A DNA stretch of 64,000 bases from Stercorarius parasiticus. Its lineage: Eukaryota; Chordata; Aves; Charadriiformes; Stercorariidae. The stretch covers positions 214,452-278,451 of the forward strand of contig VWZL01000809.1 of NCBI GenBank assembly GCA_013396915.1, written 5' to 3'. This document shows positions 10,195 to 23,890 of this stretch, piece after piece (within the stretch, counting starts at the first letter, position 1; every line of letters begins with the position of its first letter). The notes under the pieces are model-generated. The model was not told where the DNA came from. It worked only from the letters and a program-made list of their open reading frames with translations, and did not search any database. A program made the position numbers and the translations under genes.

Positions 10195-13100
10195 CTGCAG
10201 GAAGAAAAGCAATTGAAAACACTGAGTAGTATTTTCACATACCAGAGCCAGACCCACCTTGTTGTAAGAGGATGCAACCTAAACGAAAAACCGTGCCAAA
10301 CACTAGAGTCACTGACCACAACTGCAGCTTCACCTAAACAGTTCAGGGCCAAACCTGCTGCTGGAGGAGTTGATTCAATAACAAGCCACTTTCCAGTAGA
10401 TAAATGCCACTCCACTGTTCTGCTCCACACACACGTATTCCCCAGCAGTATTTTATCAGTCTACTCAACAAATGCAACGTTTGACTACAGAATTTGGCCC
10501 TTTCTCAGCCACTAAGTACTCTTCCATTTGCTAGCAAGTGAGCAACGGGCAGAAGAGTCCCTAGTCCTGGATGTGACTTGGTGGTGGACACTGAATAAAA
10601 TCCCATTTTCCTTGTGGCTCCTTCTTTGAACGGCTTCAGTGATCAATAACAGGGCTCTGGTAACCAAGGGGGCAGGGTGGGGTGAGTGGGTGTGGGTAAA
10701 ACACAGATGACATCCTCAACAGTCAACAAGCAGACCAAAAAACCACCTGCCTTCCACAGGAAGGAAGCTCAAGAGTTCTCCAGCTCTTGGAAAGCCCCTT
10801 TAGGAAGGTCTGAGCAGTCACAAGGCCAAGCAACTGCCGGCATTGCACCACCTTCCTTATCTCTACTTGAAATAAAAACCCCAGCCCATGTCCCCGGGCT
10901 TATAGAGAGCTGAGGAGGCAACTTCTCGCAGTGAAACCACACCAGGTAGCCATGTCTGCAAGGGCTTTGCTGAGTGACCACGGCCACAGGGCTGTGCTTC
11001 CACCATTTGCCCCTAGGAGGAGAGCAGATACCACAGAAAGGTCCTTGGATCTGCAGGAGACCTTGTAAAACCTCTCCAGTCCCTTGCTACTGTGAGCAGG
11101 AGCTCCCAGACACATGCGTTGGCTGCAGTAAGTTAGTTAACAGATGCTATTGAACTAATTACAATGTACCAGTTTAACTGTGGGTGCCCAACAGCTAAGA
11201 GAAATAATCCATCACAGATTTAGCTTTCTAACCCCACGATCAGCTACAACCTTCACGTATGACACAGGGCAGAATCAGGTCCTTTCAGAGGAGAGGAGGG
11301 TCAAGCCTAGAGGCCGAAGGCATTGCTCTGGGGTGCACGTGCTCTGTCTCTAATGGGTTTTGGAGCAAAGTTTGACACCGGCAGCAGACCCACAGTTGTC
11401 CGTGAGGCAGGATGTTGCTAAGGCTCTGTACAGAATGCCAAAGATTTGCCACATCTCTGATCATGTAATCTGGGGAGAACTTGTTTTCTGAGGGCACTTT
11501 CAACCCTAATGCTTCAGTGCTCAAATCCAGCATTCTGCTGTGCATGTGATTCCGAAAGTCAAAATTACCCTCGCGCATCAACAAACCAAACTTGCCTGGC
11601 ACAGCCTTGATCTGAGAATCAAAACAGATGTCAACAACCGCTGGGAGAGGTGTATTCTATTAACTTTTAATCCCACGCTTCCTCCAGTCTTACAACCTGC
11701 AAGAGGTGCTAAAAGCAGGGTCAGAGAACAGGAGCCCACAGCGCTTCCTAGAGCCCACAGCTACCTCTTGACCCTACTGGGCACCGTTTCCAGCACCGGG
11801 GAGAACAGCCCACGGCAGCCCAGGCATTTAGTGTGCCAGGCACGGCACAAGGTCTGGGGGCAGCACCAGGGCTGACCAGCTCGTGTCCACACCAGCCTTG
11901 GACTGGGGGCCGTCCACACCTCCCACCACACTGCTGCAGCTCTCCAAGCTCCCGTATAAAAATATTGCTGCCGATTCACAAGTTGCACAAGGCATAGGGG
12001 ACCCCAAACACTGTTTTCCTGTAACTTATCCATAACTAATGAAAGAAAGAGGGCTGGCTCAGCCTTGCTGTGCCTATCACGAGAGGGAGGGGACAGTTTA
12101 GCTAACCCCAGGAAATATGACAGTCCCAAAGAGCAGAACACACTTGTTGTTGCGACTGAAAGCAGGCAGGGGTTTTCCATTTTACAGCTGGAAAACATAT
12201 CCCAGTTGCTATAACCCCAACACAAAACCGTAACTAGATAGTGTGAGCACATGGCTGCCCTCACATACCTTCCCTCTGAAATCGGAGCAGTCACATGAGC
12301 ATGAATCTGTTGTTTTTTTGTTTTGTTGGGTTGTTTTTTTTTTTACCTGTCCTGGAATACCGCAGCAATAAACAAGGCAGCCAGAGGGCAAAGCTAAATA
12401 ACACAGAGAAGAAAGAGGGGAAAAAAAAGCAGCTTGGAGCTGAGAAAGGAACCACATAAAGAGGGACCATTCCTGCAGCACAGAGAGGCCATTCCTTGCT
12501 TCAGTGAAGCTTCATTTACTGCAGGCTTTTTAGTCCTACACGCACAGATGTAATGCACTGCTCTGGCATTTTTTAAAGCCTCACGAGCAATCCTGTTCGT
12601 GCCATTGTATGGGGACTCACAGAGTAGGCCAGGAGCAGCGGTGAGCTTAAGCAGTAGGGGAACCACACACCATAAAAATAATGGCAGCAAGAAAGATTTA
12701 CCTCCTGAGAAATAAATAACTGAAGACGGGGTGGGGGGGGGAAATAATTATTCTTAATCAAAATGTCTGTACAGGGTGGCTTTGCAGGTGTGCCACCAAC
12801 TACCAGACTGACAGATTACCTAAACTAACTGCAGAGCCGAGGGCTTGGAGATGTGATACACCAGCTGTTACCAGCCCAGGGCTCCTCACAGGTGTTCACC
12901 AACCTGTTGCAAAGGATGTTGGCATGTTTTTCACGTCTGAAAAGCTTCTTTTCCTCTATCCAGTCTACCCCAGTGAGATCTATTTTCCCAGTCTGCTCAA
13001 TGCTACACAGCACACCACACTGCTCAGGTCACCTCTAGCTCAGAGTTAAGCACTGACCTTTACTGACTGGTTGCCAGCAGCATGTTTGTGTCACACGAGG

Positions 13101-14492
13101 CACCAAAGGCAGGTGTGGTGTCTGTCTCAAAGGGTTTCAGTCCAGAAGAGCACAATTTCTTAAAATATCTATTCCACTGTCATCTGTCCTGAGACTGGAT
13201 ACTACTTGGCTGCTTTTTCCAGAGAGAAAGGGGGTCATTATGGCAGGCAATGTTTGGGGAGCAGCTGGGGAGGAAGGCAGACGTGGGAAGAGTTGGAGGA
13301 CAAAGATCCTGCGGGTGCACCTGATCAGGGAATAAACTGTGAGGAGTCCTCAGGTTGATAATCTGTGCAGGGAGGGAAAAGGGGAGTACACTGCAGTGAC
13401 AGGAGGAGCTTACACAAGGGGTTTGGTGTAAAAATTGGGAATCCAGACCCGGCCCAGCAGCAGAGATAACCAGACTGCTGGGAGCAGGTGGAGAGCAAAG
13501 AAGGGAAGGTCAGTCATTAGCACAGACAAAGGGAAGGGAGGTCTTTGCAAGTGGACAGGACAGACCCAAAGGGACAAAACCAAGCAGATGACAGAGGTGA
13601 GCAGCTGTGCCCTTAAGAGAGCACATGAGTGCCCGAGCTGCGTCAGAACAGCATAAGGCAGGCACCTTTCAACAGCACCAAGAAGCTATGAAATAATTAC
13701 TTTGGTCAAAACATCCTAAAGGCCATCTCCTGTGACAGGAGGCTCAGCTTGGGTAATTCTGCTTGCTTCAGATCTGCTCCCTGGCAAAGCACACCAGGAT
13801 CCTAAACAAGATACCGTAATCTGGCGAAACACAGAGTATCACTACCTCCTTCCAGCTGATCACGTGAAGACATTGCTTCACACAGTTTACAAGTGCTTTT
13901 CTCAGAAACATGCAGTATTTGTGTCTTTTTGCTAATCAGGAGATAGGCTTGGGATTACAACACACTTGCCCAGGCCCAGCTCCAGACCAGCCTCAGGACT
14001 CCACGCAGGAATAAACACACCGCTGTTGCAATGCACAGAACATCCTGTCCCCTCCCCTAACACCAACACTTACCGAAGGGATCTAAATAAAACCAGACCA
14101 GCTGCTGAGGAGGGGCATGTTCAACAGGGAACTGTAGGGCTGAGATGGAGACAAAGCAAGCTCCCTGCCAAGTGATGTTACAAGCAATAAGAACATCGTT
14201 TATCTCTGCTGGAGTCTGCACAGCTCTGAATGCTGCACTCAGATGGCAGTTCACGGGATGCTACTCTCCAAAAAACAGCCATCCCAGAAGCCAAACAGCC
14301 TTCTAAAAGCTCTTTATTACGCCCATTTTACCAGGCTCAGCTGAGATAACCCATGAAAACAGAGCACTATGTTTCCCAAGACAATCACAACATTACATAA
14401 TGCAGTGATGGAAGTCCTAATTAAAATAATGGAGTCGATCATTTAAGTGTTATGCCTTAACACGGGTAATCTGGGTCATTCCTTCCACTCAC
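10195..14492 (-). other. SSH2 intron 12
   Basis: This 4298-bp intron has donor GTGAGT and acceptor CTGCAG. I see no exon, RNA gene or recognisable transposon. A T-rich stretch near 12307-12343 could be the tail of an old minus-strand retroposon, but no body is identifiable. Confidence 0.8.
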
Positions 14493-14693
14493 CTGGCCAG
14501 CAGGATCCCTTGGTATTCCTCCAGCTGCCGCATAAAGCTGGGGTTGGGCTTGGTGACGGTGCGCCGTTCCTTCACGTAGTCGTAAGCCCTGTCCAGGTTC
14601 CAGCCGTACTCCTTCATGGCGTAGGCGATCACCGTGGACGCCGAGCGGCTCACTCCCATCTTGCAGTGCACCAGGCACTTGGAACCATTTTTT
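14493..14693 (-). CDS. SSH2: SSH2 coding exon 12, phosphatase active-site exon
   Basis: The exon carries the last base of Lys365, residues 366-431 and two bases of Ser432. It holds the P-loop signature HCKMGVSRS. The nucleophile Cys375 is encoded at 14663-14665, the phosphate-binding Arg is 381, and the Ser after it is 382. The following AMKEYGWNLDRAYDYVKERR and PNPSFMRQLEEYQGILLAS match human SSH2 (recalled) almost residue for residue. The active site is intact, so the enzyme should be catalytically competent. The acceptor is CTTCAG and the donor AG|GTGAGT. Confidence 0.97.
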
Positions 14694-16983
14694 CTGAAGT
14701 GGGAGAAAGACAAAAGAGGATCATTAAATAGAAAACATGGCCTCTGAGAAGCTTAAGAAAATAGCAACTTCTTTACCGGAGTATTATTGAACTATGAAGT
14801 ATAGTGAACCAAACACTGTGGCCACAGTTGAAGTCTGGGATGTGATCTGATAATCCAGTTTACAAACTGGAGCAAGACACACAAAGAAAGCGAAGAACAA
14901 GGTCTTAATATTCTTAACAGATTTTGTTAAAATGGCTCTTTTGAAGCTTTTATTGCAAAGTGGACAAACATCAGTTATTTTTAGAGACTTATGAAGACTG
15001 CTAAAGACTCATACAGCACCCTTGAACTGAGCCCAAATGGCCCACTGGTATCAAGCACTGTTCCAAATAAAAAGGGCATCATCTATCACACAAACGTGGT
15101 TTCACAGTTTAGAAACACATCCCTGGAAGATACCAAGCAGTTCAGGGCAGCCTCTAGCACAGAGCTGCTGTTCTACTGCAAACTTCTGACCGCATATTAC
15201 TGGGTTTGGCAATTGGCTGAACATGACCAACCTTGCTTTAGTCAGGCGTTTGAAACCCTGCCTAGCTCCCATTCACATCTCTTGAGACATCGGTAGGTGC
15301 AAATCCAGCCAAAAGCCCCATGGACCAACCTGGCAGATATTTCTTGATACCACCATTTCTTAGGACTGTCTATAGCTAGAAAAACAGTCCTTCACCTTGT
15401 TACCTGTCACATGCAAGTGAATGGAAAAGGTGGAAGTCCCCACAGCTGGAGACAGAGACCTTAAATGACAGCTGCAGCGCAGCACCCTGCTGCAATCAGA
15501 TGGATGATCTTCGGCTTTCATCCATTTTTTTCTTATTGAAGGCAAAGTGAACAGTGCCTTTGAGTGCAACGAGCAGCTACTGTGCTTGGCAAGGCTGGTA
15601 CAGACAGGGCCTGAAGAGGCAGCCAGCGCTTTGCTCCAAGGAATTAAAAAACATTCGTCTGCCACGAAATAGGAGGAGGAAGGCTACGGCCCTTCGCTGT
15701 GAACTCCGTGCGATGGGCAGTATCGGCACAGAACAGGCTGAGAGAACTTGTGTTAAGTGCTAGGTTTTGTAGATTGCCAGGCACGTGAAGCTCCCACAGG
15801 ACAAACCAGGAGGCCATAGAGCGCACACAGTCATGTGCCTCGACAAGCTCAGACCTCCGCCGCTCGCAGCCGTCTGAGCCTGCACCTGCATCCACACTCC
15901 TCACTCCGAGATGTTCGGGGTATACTGGGCTACAGCAGCTTTTAGATTGCTCCAAGACTTTCTCAACTTTGCAAATCAAGTTAGTCAAAACATTGCAATG
16001 CTTTTGATGATAAAAAAAACACCCCAAACACAACAAGCAGACAGGACAAATTTGGCCCAATTTGGAAGATTATTCACTTATATCACTTTGTATGCAGTAC
16101 TGAGGCTCAATCATTTAAACCCAAATGGAAAACATTCCACGCAGGAGAATACATCTGAGGATGACAACACTTCAAAATCAATACTCAAGGGAACACAATG
16201 ATGTCTTCTAAAGAAAGCATCTTAAAGAAAATAAGCCTTGAGCCAAACTCAAACAAGTCAGCTTTTAAAGGCTATGAGAAGAGATGACAGACTTCTATAA
16301 TGGAAAAAACTACTTTAAAGGCAACATATGCCAATATGCTTTCTGAGCAGTTTTACCTTAAGAAGGCCGATGAATTAACTGGAGACAGCTCATGTAACTG
16401 GGATGCAGTAAAAAGGCCCTACTTTCAGCATCCGCTATCAGATTACTCGCTGTAACTGACAGCTCAGAGACCTACACAGACATTTACTCCTGTTAAAGGG
16501 AAGAGTTTGCTCTGGAGCATTACAAGAAATCACTTCCAGACTGTGGGCTTCATCGTACCACCTTGCAATGCAGGGAACAGCTTATGTTTGCGCTGGGCTT
16601 ATAAGGTTTTGCTTCTTACTTTTGTTAAGCCCTGCTTGATTTGTTACTGCTCTTTCCTCCCACCAGCATCTCCGCAGGTCCACTGAATTTCCTAAGCAGC
16701 AGGCAAACTCTTGGCTCTAGCACAGGAATGATCTTCTCCACTGCTTTCCTGGACTGCAGCCGGGCAGAAACCCCTCACTAGTCTTACCTGCTCCTTGTAC
16801 AAGCACCCGCAAAAATGAAAATTTGTGGAAGGCAACTCTAACACCTAGACAGAAACTACAAAATGAAAATGCTTTGATCCTAGGTAAGCAAGGAGGAAAA
16901 GTAGTTAAGAAAATCAGTAGGAAAATACAAAACGCTTAGCATACATCTTCTATATGTGTTTGTTTTGTTCTGAAAATACTTAC
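14694..16983 (-). other. SSH2 intron 11
   Basis: This 2290-bp intron has donor GTAAGT and acceptor CTTCAG. Nothing else is recognisable in it. Confidence 0.8.
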
Positions 16984-17130
16984 TTTGCCTTGGAGATGAA
17001 TTTGTAGGTGTCATTCCAATAAGCCAGAAGATCTGTTGCTTCTTCATCATATACCCGAATGTTATGGTATTCGAAGAGCCCAGGGAAGAAGTTATCTATT
17101 TCTCGAGTCACATTCAAAATATACCGCACC
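16984..17130 (-). CDS. SSH2: SSH2 coding exon 11, phosphatase domain with general acid
   Basis: The exon gives residues 317-364, with split codons for Gly316 and Lys365. The sequence VRYILNVTREIDNFFPG is the hallmark Slingshot segment, followed by YHNIRVYDEEATDLL. Asp344 (codon 17046-17048) is in the position of the general acid Asp361 of human SSH2. The end, WNDTYKFISKAK, leads into the active-site loop encoded by exon 12. The acceptor is ATGCAG and the donor GTAAGT. Confidence 0.97.
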
Positions 17131-18570
17131 CTGCATGGAAACAGACAGCAGATAAAAATGCAGAGCGTGCAGAACACAGCAAGTTCGGAGATACGACAGC
17201 TGCTACATAACAGCCTTGTCTTGGCTTGCGAGTGCAAAACTCAAAGCATTTGAAGTTGCAGTCTTGAACATAACATACCTCCTTGGGAACCAGGACTTAA
17301 TGCAAGGAAGCAGTGTCTAACACAGACAAAAGGTTTTGCTGAGCAATTTGGAGCCTAGCCTCTGATCAGAGGGCTTCCATCCGTACTGGATAAAAACTTC
17401 CTCTACAGTATGCCAGGTTACACTCGTTGCCCACCATCTCTTTTCGAAGTGTTTGGAACACTTGTGTCAAAGGAGCTCCTGCCCAGACTGTTCAATTTGC
17501 GTTTGGACACTTTCTCAAAGCCCCTTTGCGAATCTCTCCTCCTGCTGCACCAACAACGCAGGAGGACTGAAGACATAAGCTCGTGAGCAACACTATGGTT
17601 AAACAGAGGCATAAAATAACTCGAGAGAGATGTAACAGACAGTGAGCCACTGGGGAGGATTTATTTCTTATCCCTAAATTTTCTGGAAAGGAAACTGATA
17701 GAGAAAGCATAAAGTATTTATATGCACTACATCCAGTATTTTTAGCCCTGAGGGTTACTCCTAAGATGCGTACGAACTGCACTCACGCTGGGATATGAGA
17801 CAGAAAAAGAGCACGGCAAGGGAGTGACATCCCTTTTCCCTAGCGAGTACGAGACCGTTGGCAGTCAGGCAGGACCTGTCTGACCCAAGGAAACTGCAGC
17901 AGGGACTGCGCTGAACAAGGGGAGTCAATTTTGCCAGACCGATTCTCCGAGGTACAGAAGTATGCTATCAGTTCAATTCAGCACAGTGATTTGGTTTTTA
18001 CACTGGATTGACATAAATAAGCCAAACCCGTAAATGATGATTTAATTGCAAAACTGTGGTGCTTAGATCCACCTGGCCTAGAGAAAGGACACTCTAAGCT
18101 TAAGCCTGAAAGGTAGAAAGAGCAGGAGACAGGAAGCCATAAGTGCTAAGTCCGAGAGCTACAGGACTTGACTTCCTACTGGGCCCCACTCAAAGCAACA
18201 AATGCTCTTTTACATGTTTTCCTTCCTGCCGCAGTCCGGAGGACCAGAACAACGGGCTGGAGCGGAGGGCACAGAGCCAACTACACAGCATCCAGTTCAG
18301 TAATTGCAGCTTTTTGCTACTTGTAGCTATGAGATTACTGGCTTCCTTGGTTTGCCAAGGGGATGTCAGTTAAGGTCAGGGAATGAGATTGTTTTACTTT
18401 AGGGTGCCTGTTTGTGGGACACAGAGTTTGGAGGAAGCAAGAGCTTGTTCAGATCTGCAAACCCTTTAGTAAGACTCAGGTTACACAGCAGGTACAGAAC
18501 AGAGTTTGTTGCATAGACAAGTATTGAGGCCAGACTCTTGCTTTTAAGCTGATGGCCTGAAGCTACTTAC
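17131..18570 (-). other. SSH2 intron 10
   Basis: This 1440-bp intron has donor GTAAGT and acceptor ATGCAG. No other feature was seen. Confidence 0.8.
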
Positions 18571-18617
18571 CCTCTGTTCTGCAAGTCTTCCAAATTGGAG
18601 GCATTCCATTCGGAGCC
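18571..18617 (-). CDS. SSH2: SSH2 coding exon 10, 47-nt exon starting GSEWNAS
   Basis: This is a very short exon encoding residues 301-315 (GSEWNASNLEDLQNR) plus two bases of Gly316. This begins the core phosphatase fold. It is too short to be found by open-frame length and was located by family sequence and flanking sites, CTGCAG before and GG|GTAAGT after. Because 47 is not a multiple of three, skipping it would shift frame and remove the active site. Confidence 0.95.
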
Positions 18618-21503
18618 CTGCAGGGAAAACATGCAAAGGGACACATCAGCCAGAAGGAAGGCATGGCCAGACAGCTGATGAAGGGAGGGTTGTCACCAGT
18701 GAACTGGAAGAGGAAGCTGGCCAGCCAACTGTTGGAGAGTGGGGGGGTCTTCTGAGTAAAGGGGTACACAAGAGTAGGAACAGGGCTCATGTTCAGCACC
18801 TTATCTCTCCCCATTAACCGGATCTATTCTGAAGCAACAAGCAGCTCTGCGAAACAGGAGCCCAGCACCATATGCTGGCACTTCCTGAAAACCGCTGACA
18901 AGTCAACCTCAGCGAAGACGAGACCACTCCACCCTTTCCCTGGAGGCTGCTGCCAGCTCTACCCCACAGAAAAGAGACTGCCTGCATTTAAAAACCATCC
19001 AGGTGCTGTTTATACATGAAACACCCATCTCACACATCAAAGGCAGCAACACCATAAGCTCAGTTGGGTTACACCTCTTATCCCCACGTTCAAAGCTTGT
19101 GTGAGCAGAGAAATAAACACATTTAACCCTGGCTAGCTAACCCTCTTCTCTGCAGCACACACAGGGCCTCCAAGCTGCTTGCTTTCTGCGCAAACACATA
19201 AACCCTGACTGAGGACAAAACCACCCAGACAAAGCCTTCCTCCTAAATTTAAGGTGCACAAATCTGCTTCCCTGCCCTAAAATAGCTCCTAAACAGAAAG
19301 ATGGTTCAGGTGAAGGAGTAAGCAAGAAGGACCCAGGCAGCACTACCATCGCCAGCAGAACAGCACTGCTCATGGCTGCTCCCACGGCACAGGCTTCCAC
19401 ACCGCCCCAGGGCCAGGAGACGCATAGCCAGGGCGAGCCAGCCCTTGGAGCATACCCACTGCCTGCCCGCAAACCCCGTCAGCCCGAGAGTGAGAACCTC
19501 CCAGCCTCCCAGAAGAAACGGTGTCCACCCAGAGGATGGGTTGCTGCTTGCCCCAGAAAGCGTGCATCGGCACCCCGTCTCTGAGACAGGGGAGCTCCAA
19601 GAGCTCTGACTCACAGACACGTGCTTGCGCCCATGACCGCACTTGCAGAAGAGCTAAGCGCTCACATCTTGTGTCTAGATGTGCACACAGAGGAAAGGGC
19701 CACGTTACTATTCTGGTAGCTAATGGGGACAAGCCTGTTGTCTTGTCTTGACACTTCAGGAATACAACAAACAAAAAGCAGCTGGTTCTTCCCAAACTGA
19801 ACTACTTCCTAAGAGAAATCATCATAACGAGGACACTGTTCAACACAGACGGGACTCTGAATTTTGAGCAGAATAAAGGGGCAAATGTTACATGCCATGG
19901 TAGTCCAGATTTCAACAGAATCCATTGCCTTCAGACACAGATCAGGTCAAGCCCAGCAAAGTCCAGAGCTGTGCACAATCTGAAGAAGAACTATGGGTGT
20001 CTTGCTATTCAGTATCTGCCAACAAACATATTTTGATCCCTGCCGTGTTTACCCTAGACAGACTTAGCTTCATGTCATCTCTTTCTGGCCAAGGAAGAGT
20101 AATTTAATTCAGGCCTGGGAACCACCAGTTTCCACAGGTATGGAGAACAATGCTGCAGTGGTGAAAGCTGTTTCTCCTCTCCTTAGATCCACAATCACCA
20201 ACATCACCAGGTCTCTTATTTCCTGCTTAGTTATTTTAGCATTCCCTAAGTGGGACCGCACAGGACCCTTGCTTCCACCTGGAAGGAGACAGCTCCATGC
20301 CTTCCAGAGACATCACTCTATGACTTTGCCTTGCAGTATACACGCTCCTAAATTAAGCTGGTGCCCAGCCCCAGCAGCACTGCTCCTCGCCGCAGAGAGC
20401 TGCTTTGCAAATACTTCTATTCCACACATTAGCCACAGCTCTTCTCCTTGCTGCTGCCTGCAAGCCTTGTTTTAAAGGTCTTGCTCCCATTAAACGCACT
20501 CAGAGCCAAGACTCCAAGCCCTGCAGCAGACTGAACTGCCTGTACTGCTTTTGACTAGCACTGTAAGCCTGTAACAGGTCTCTCTCTCCAGAGAATACAC
20601 AGTCTGCAAATAAAAAAAAATAAATCTATTACATTGTAGGTACTTTTAAGTTTCCTGGCTCTATCCCATCACAATTTCTTGGGAGTGCTCACATTAACAT
20701 ACACCATCCTTTCCAAGACACGGCACTAAGCTTCAGGAGACTGGGAGAGGCCCTCTCCATTTGGAAAGACCAGCTGGTCCAAGAGGAATGGCTTTGTTTA
20801 AAGTTGAGCCAACCTCATAGGCTAGACAGCCCAACCAAACCTGCGTCCGTTGCTTCAGGGCTGGGAAATCCAGTGGAGTGCTGACTCACCAGAAGGAGCT
20901 GCAGTAATTAAGACAGGCCCCAGCAGCAATGAAAGGCAACTAAGCAAGCAAAACATTAAAAGGTGAAATGTTTATGTTTCCTTAAGTGACTTATCTCCAG
21001 GATTCTTTGTTAAGCTCCTCTGTTCCTCCTGGATGAAATGAACTCAGAGCTTTCCACGTTACAAGACTGTCATTCCACCTGAATGTTGCACAGCTCTCCC
21101 CAAGGGCTCCCTTCCCTCTTTGCTGCAGTTATGCCCTTCCCAAACACACGTATACTCCAAGAACTTGGTGTGTGGGTACGCTGGACAGTTAAAGCTACAA
21201 AACTGGTCTTAACATCAATGGAAACAGCCCTGAAAAGCAGTTAGAATTAAGACTTTTTCCCTTCCATCCTCTAGTGACAAGGTCTACAGCTTGGTTGGTG
21301 TTGTACGGCAAAGTTTAGTACAGCCAAGAAGCCAGGCTGCTCTTATTCAATAGCACTAGTGTCTTGCTTAAGAGTACGTAACCCCAGGATCAGCCAGTCT
21401 CTCCTTCAGAGTTCCTCTAAGTTCCTCCAGAGGCTCCTGTGTCAACCAAGGCATAGTGAGAAGTGTTAGACGTGTTTATGCTTGAATTCACAGTTAGACT
21501 TAC
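18618..21503 (-). other. SSH2 intron 9
   Basis: This 2886-bp intron has donor GTAAGT and acceptor CTGCAG. A GC-richer patch near 19380-19640 has overlapping frames on both strands but no recognisable protein. Confidence 0.8.
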
Positions 21504-21632
21504 CAAAAAGACATGATCAAATATCTGCGTGGGGCTGTCCATCTGCCCAAGGATCACTATCATTTCATTGTCAATGAACTCTTTGAACTCCCGCAGGTTA
21601 CACACCATCTGCATCTCCAGCTCCGTCCGTAT
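21504..21632 (-). CDS. SSH2: SSH2 coding exon 9, DEK_C-like segment into phosphatase domain
   Basis: The exon encodes residues 258-300, beginning IRTELEMQMVCNLREFKEFI and ending PTQIFDHVFL. By family knowledge this covers the end of the DEK_C-like region and the lead into the phosphatase domain; the start IRTELE is part of the helical segment conserved in all Slingshots. It is 129 nt and in phase 0 at both ends, so its removal would keep the frame. The acceptor is CACCCAG and the donor TTG|GTAAGT. Confidence 0.96.
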
Positions 21633-21753
21633 CTGGGTGGGGAGGAGGAACACAAGGAAGCCATGAGAAGCTTTTGTTCTGGCCTTTCTTCACAGCATAA
21701 AGTACAGAGCTCTCTAGTCTGCACAACAGCACTGCTGCTCCCTCACCACGCAC
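21633..21753 (-). other. SSH2 intron 8, very short
   Basis: This intron is only 121 bp, with donor GTGCGT and acceptor CACCCAG after a C/T-rich tract. It is phase 0. It is the shortest intron in the gene. Confidence 0.9.
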
Positions 21754-21847
21754 CTCTTTTGACGTGATGTTCTCCAGATCTTTCTGCATCATGATCTCCC
21801 TTAACTTGGTCTTAATTAGCCGTTCTGTACGTTCTCTCTCAGTTGGG
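21754..21847 (-). CDS. SSH2: SSH2 coding exon 8, DEK_C-like helical segment
   Basis: The exon gives the last base of Val226 and residues 227-257: PTERERTERLIKTKLREIMM followed by QKDLENITSKE. This basic helical segment lies before the phosphatase domain and corresponds to the DEK_C-like region of Slingshots, which is linked to substrate recognition in the family. The acceptor is TGATAG and the donor GAG|GTGCGT. Confidence 0.95.
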
Positions 21848-23695
21848 CTATCAGAAGAAAGCAACAGAGTCACTGGGAGGGGAAACAAACTGGACTCATG
21901 GCACTTTTTAAACAGGTATTGTATAGACTGGATACTCTGCAGAGTCTCAGATACTCACACTACTTCCCCCGAGCACGTCCTCAGCTGGAGGGAATACAGG
22001 TGACTGTAAAGCCCAGCTTAGATTCCCAGTTGTATATGAAAGAGACCAATTGAATGCTCCTAATCCATTGCAGTCATCCAGAGAACCTCTGGTATTTGGT
22101 AAAATTTAAATTGGGAAGGCTGCATTATACTCTCTGGAGCAATATCGCAGCCTCCCCCTACCTTTCTTGGAAAGGTAACAGCTCCAAAGCTCCTTACATG
22201 GAGAGACGAGGGCAGCTAAGCCTCTGTGCATTCCTCCAGCCTCTGCTGCCAGGGGCCTTATCACCAGCTGCAAAAATAGCCTGACTAACACCAGGGGAAG
22301 TTGCAACAGAGCAGCAGCACAGAGCTGTCTCACCCATCATCTTTAGAAGGGACCCAGCAGTAACATCTTGCACCACCTTTCCGTTTCTCTGGATGTCTGC
22401 CAGGATGGTGCCTGCACAGACACTTCTCTGCTTTACAAGTGTCCAACTGGTGGCTGACAAAAAAAAAAATAACGAAAATTCCTGGTCCTTTTAACCTCAT
22501 GCATTATTTCAGGACTCAATTAAGGGAATGCTGCCTAGGTATCCCCAGGAAATCATTCAACTCCTGCCACCAGGGCAAGGGTGGGTCACATAAAATTTAT
22601 ATATGAAAAGCTAGAAGAGAATATTAATCTGACAGCCTGCCAAAACTTTTCAGCCACCCTCCTTGTACATTAAAACACAATCAAGTGTGAAGACTTGTTC
22701 ACAGCTGAACAACTGCTGAGCATTATTATTCACTCACTGAACTCCAACAACAGGAAATATCGGAGAGCATAAATCAACCGATGGCACTGTTATACTGGGA
22801 AAGCAGCTGGGGCTAGAGAAGTAATTTCTTCTACTACAAACCGGGCAACTAAGCCCTCACGCTTGGCATCGCATCTGGACACAGACTACCTTTGAGGTTA
22901 TATGGTATCAGTACCATCAGCAATTACTAACTACAAGGGTTGTAAACTTTGAATGTTGATGCAGCCCATAAATTTTGCCTTTCCAAACTGTCTACCTATC
23001 TACCTCAGCCACTGTTCTGGACCATATATCACCAGACATCCAAGCATTTAGCTGGTGACAGCTTGGGACCTATATACTGTCCTGTTCCACACTTGCAGAG
23101 CTCCTCAGAACAATGAAAAACTGCATTGCTCTTTGTCCCCATTCTCAGGTGTTATCAGATAAATGCCTACGAGGATGCTTGTGAGCTCACAGACTCAGAA
23201 GTCCATATATAAACACCTCACTTCACAGCAAAATTAACTGAGTAAGGAGAGAAAGACCACGTTACTCTAAACATGTGCTCAGACATGTGCCAGCGTAAGA
23301 GCAAAGTTCAGAGAAACCTGCTCCTTGCAGGAGAGACTAGGCCTGGAAATTAGAAGACAAAAGCAACAAAGAGGAAGGCCTAGGTACTACAATACACCAC
23401 GTCTCTTTCTCATTAGTGACATGGGACTTACTTGCAGAAGCAAAGATCTGCGAGCCTAAAGCCCATGGTAAGAAACTAGACTGAAAACAGAGGCTGAAGG
23501 AGATGCAAGGGAGCCACAGGGGGCTTCCAGTGCTGGCGTTTACCTAACCAGTGGTCCGCTTATTACTTGGAACAGGAAACCCTTCCTCATTAATACCTAA
23601 TTAAGAGTAAACTCTTGTGGAAACTGTCTCCTCATTTGGAGACTGCAATGCTTGACAGTCAAACACCTTGGCTCAGCAGAGCCAGACCAACTTAC
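21848..23695 (-). other. SSH2 intron 7
   Basis: This 1848-bp intron has donor GTAAGT and acceptor GATAG. Nothing else is recognisable. Confidence 0.8.
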
Positions 23696-23890
23696 ACATC
23701 TGTGAAGAGGGCGGGCGAGTCGGGCCGGTGGGACTGGACATCTTGCATGGCATTCCACTCATTGACTGACGACTGGTCAGAGTTGATATGGCTCTCATAG
23801 TAACTGACCCACGTAAGGAAGAGGCTCCCTGGGTAGTAATTGTTGCTCCGTGCCACCTCACAAGCCTTATGTAAACTCTGCAAAGCAGAC
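23696..23890 (-). CDS. SSH2: SSH2 coding exon 7, N-terminal conserved region
   Basis: The exon encodes residues 162-225 with split codons Trp161 and Val226. The content SALQSLHKACEVARSNNYYP, then SLFLTWVSYYESHI, NSDQSSVNEWNAMQDVQSHR and PDSPALFTD matches human SSH2 closely. This belongs to the Slingshot N-terminal region (A/B domains), which the family uses for F-actin-stimulated activity and P-cofilin recognition. The exon end was set at GATGT|GTAAGT rather than one codon earlier, because only this gives the correct phase with exon 8. Confidence 0.96.
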
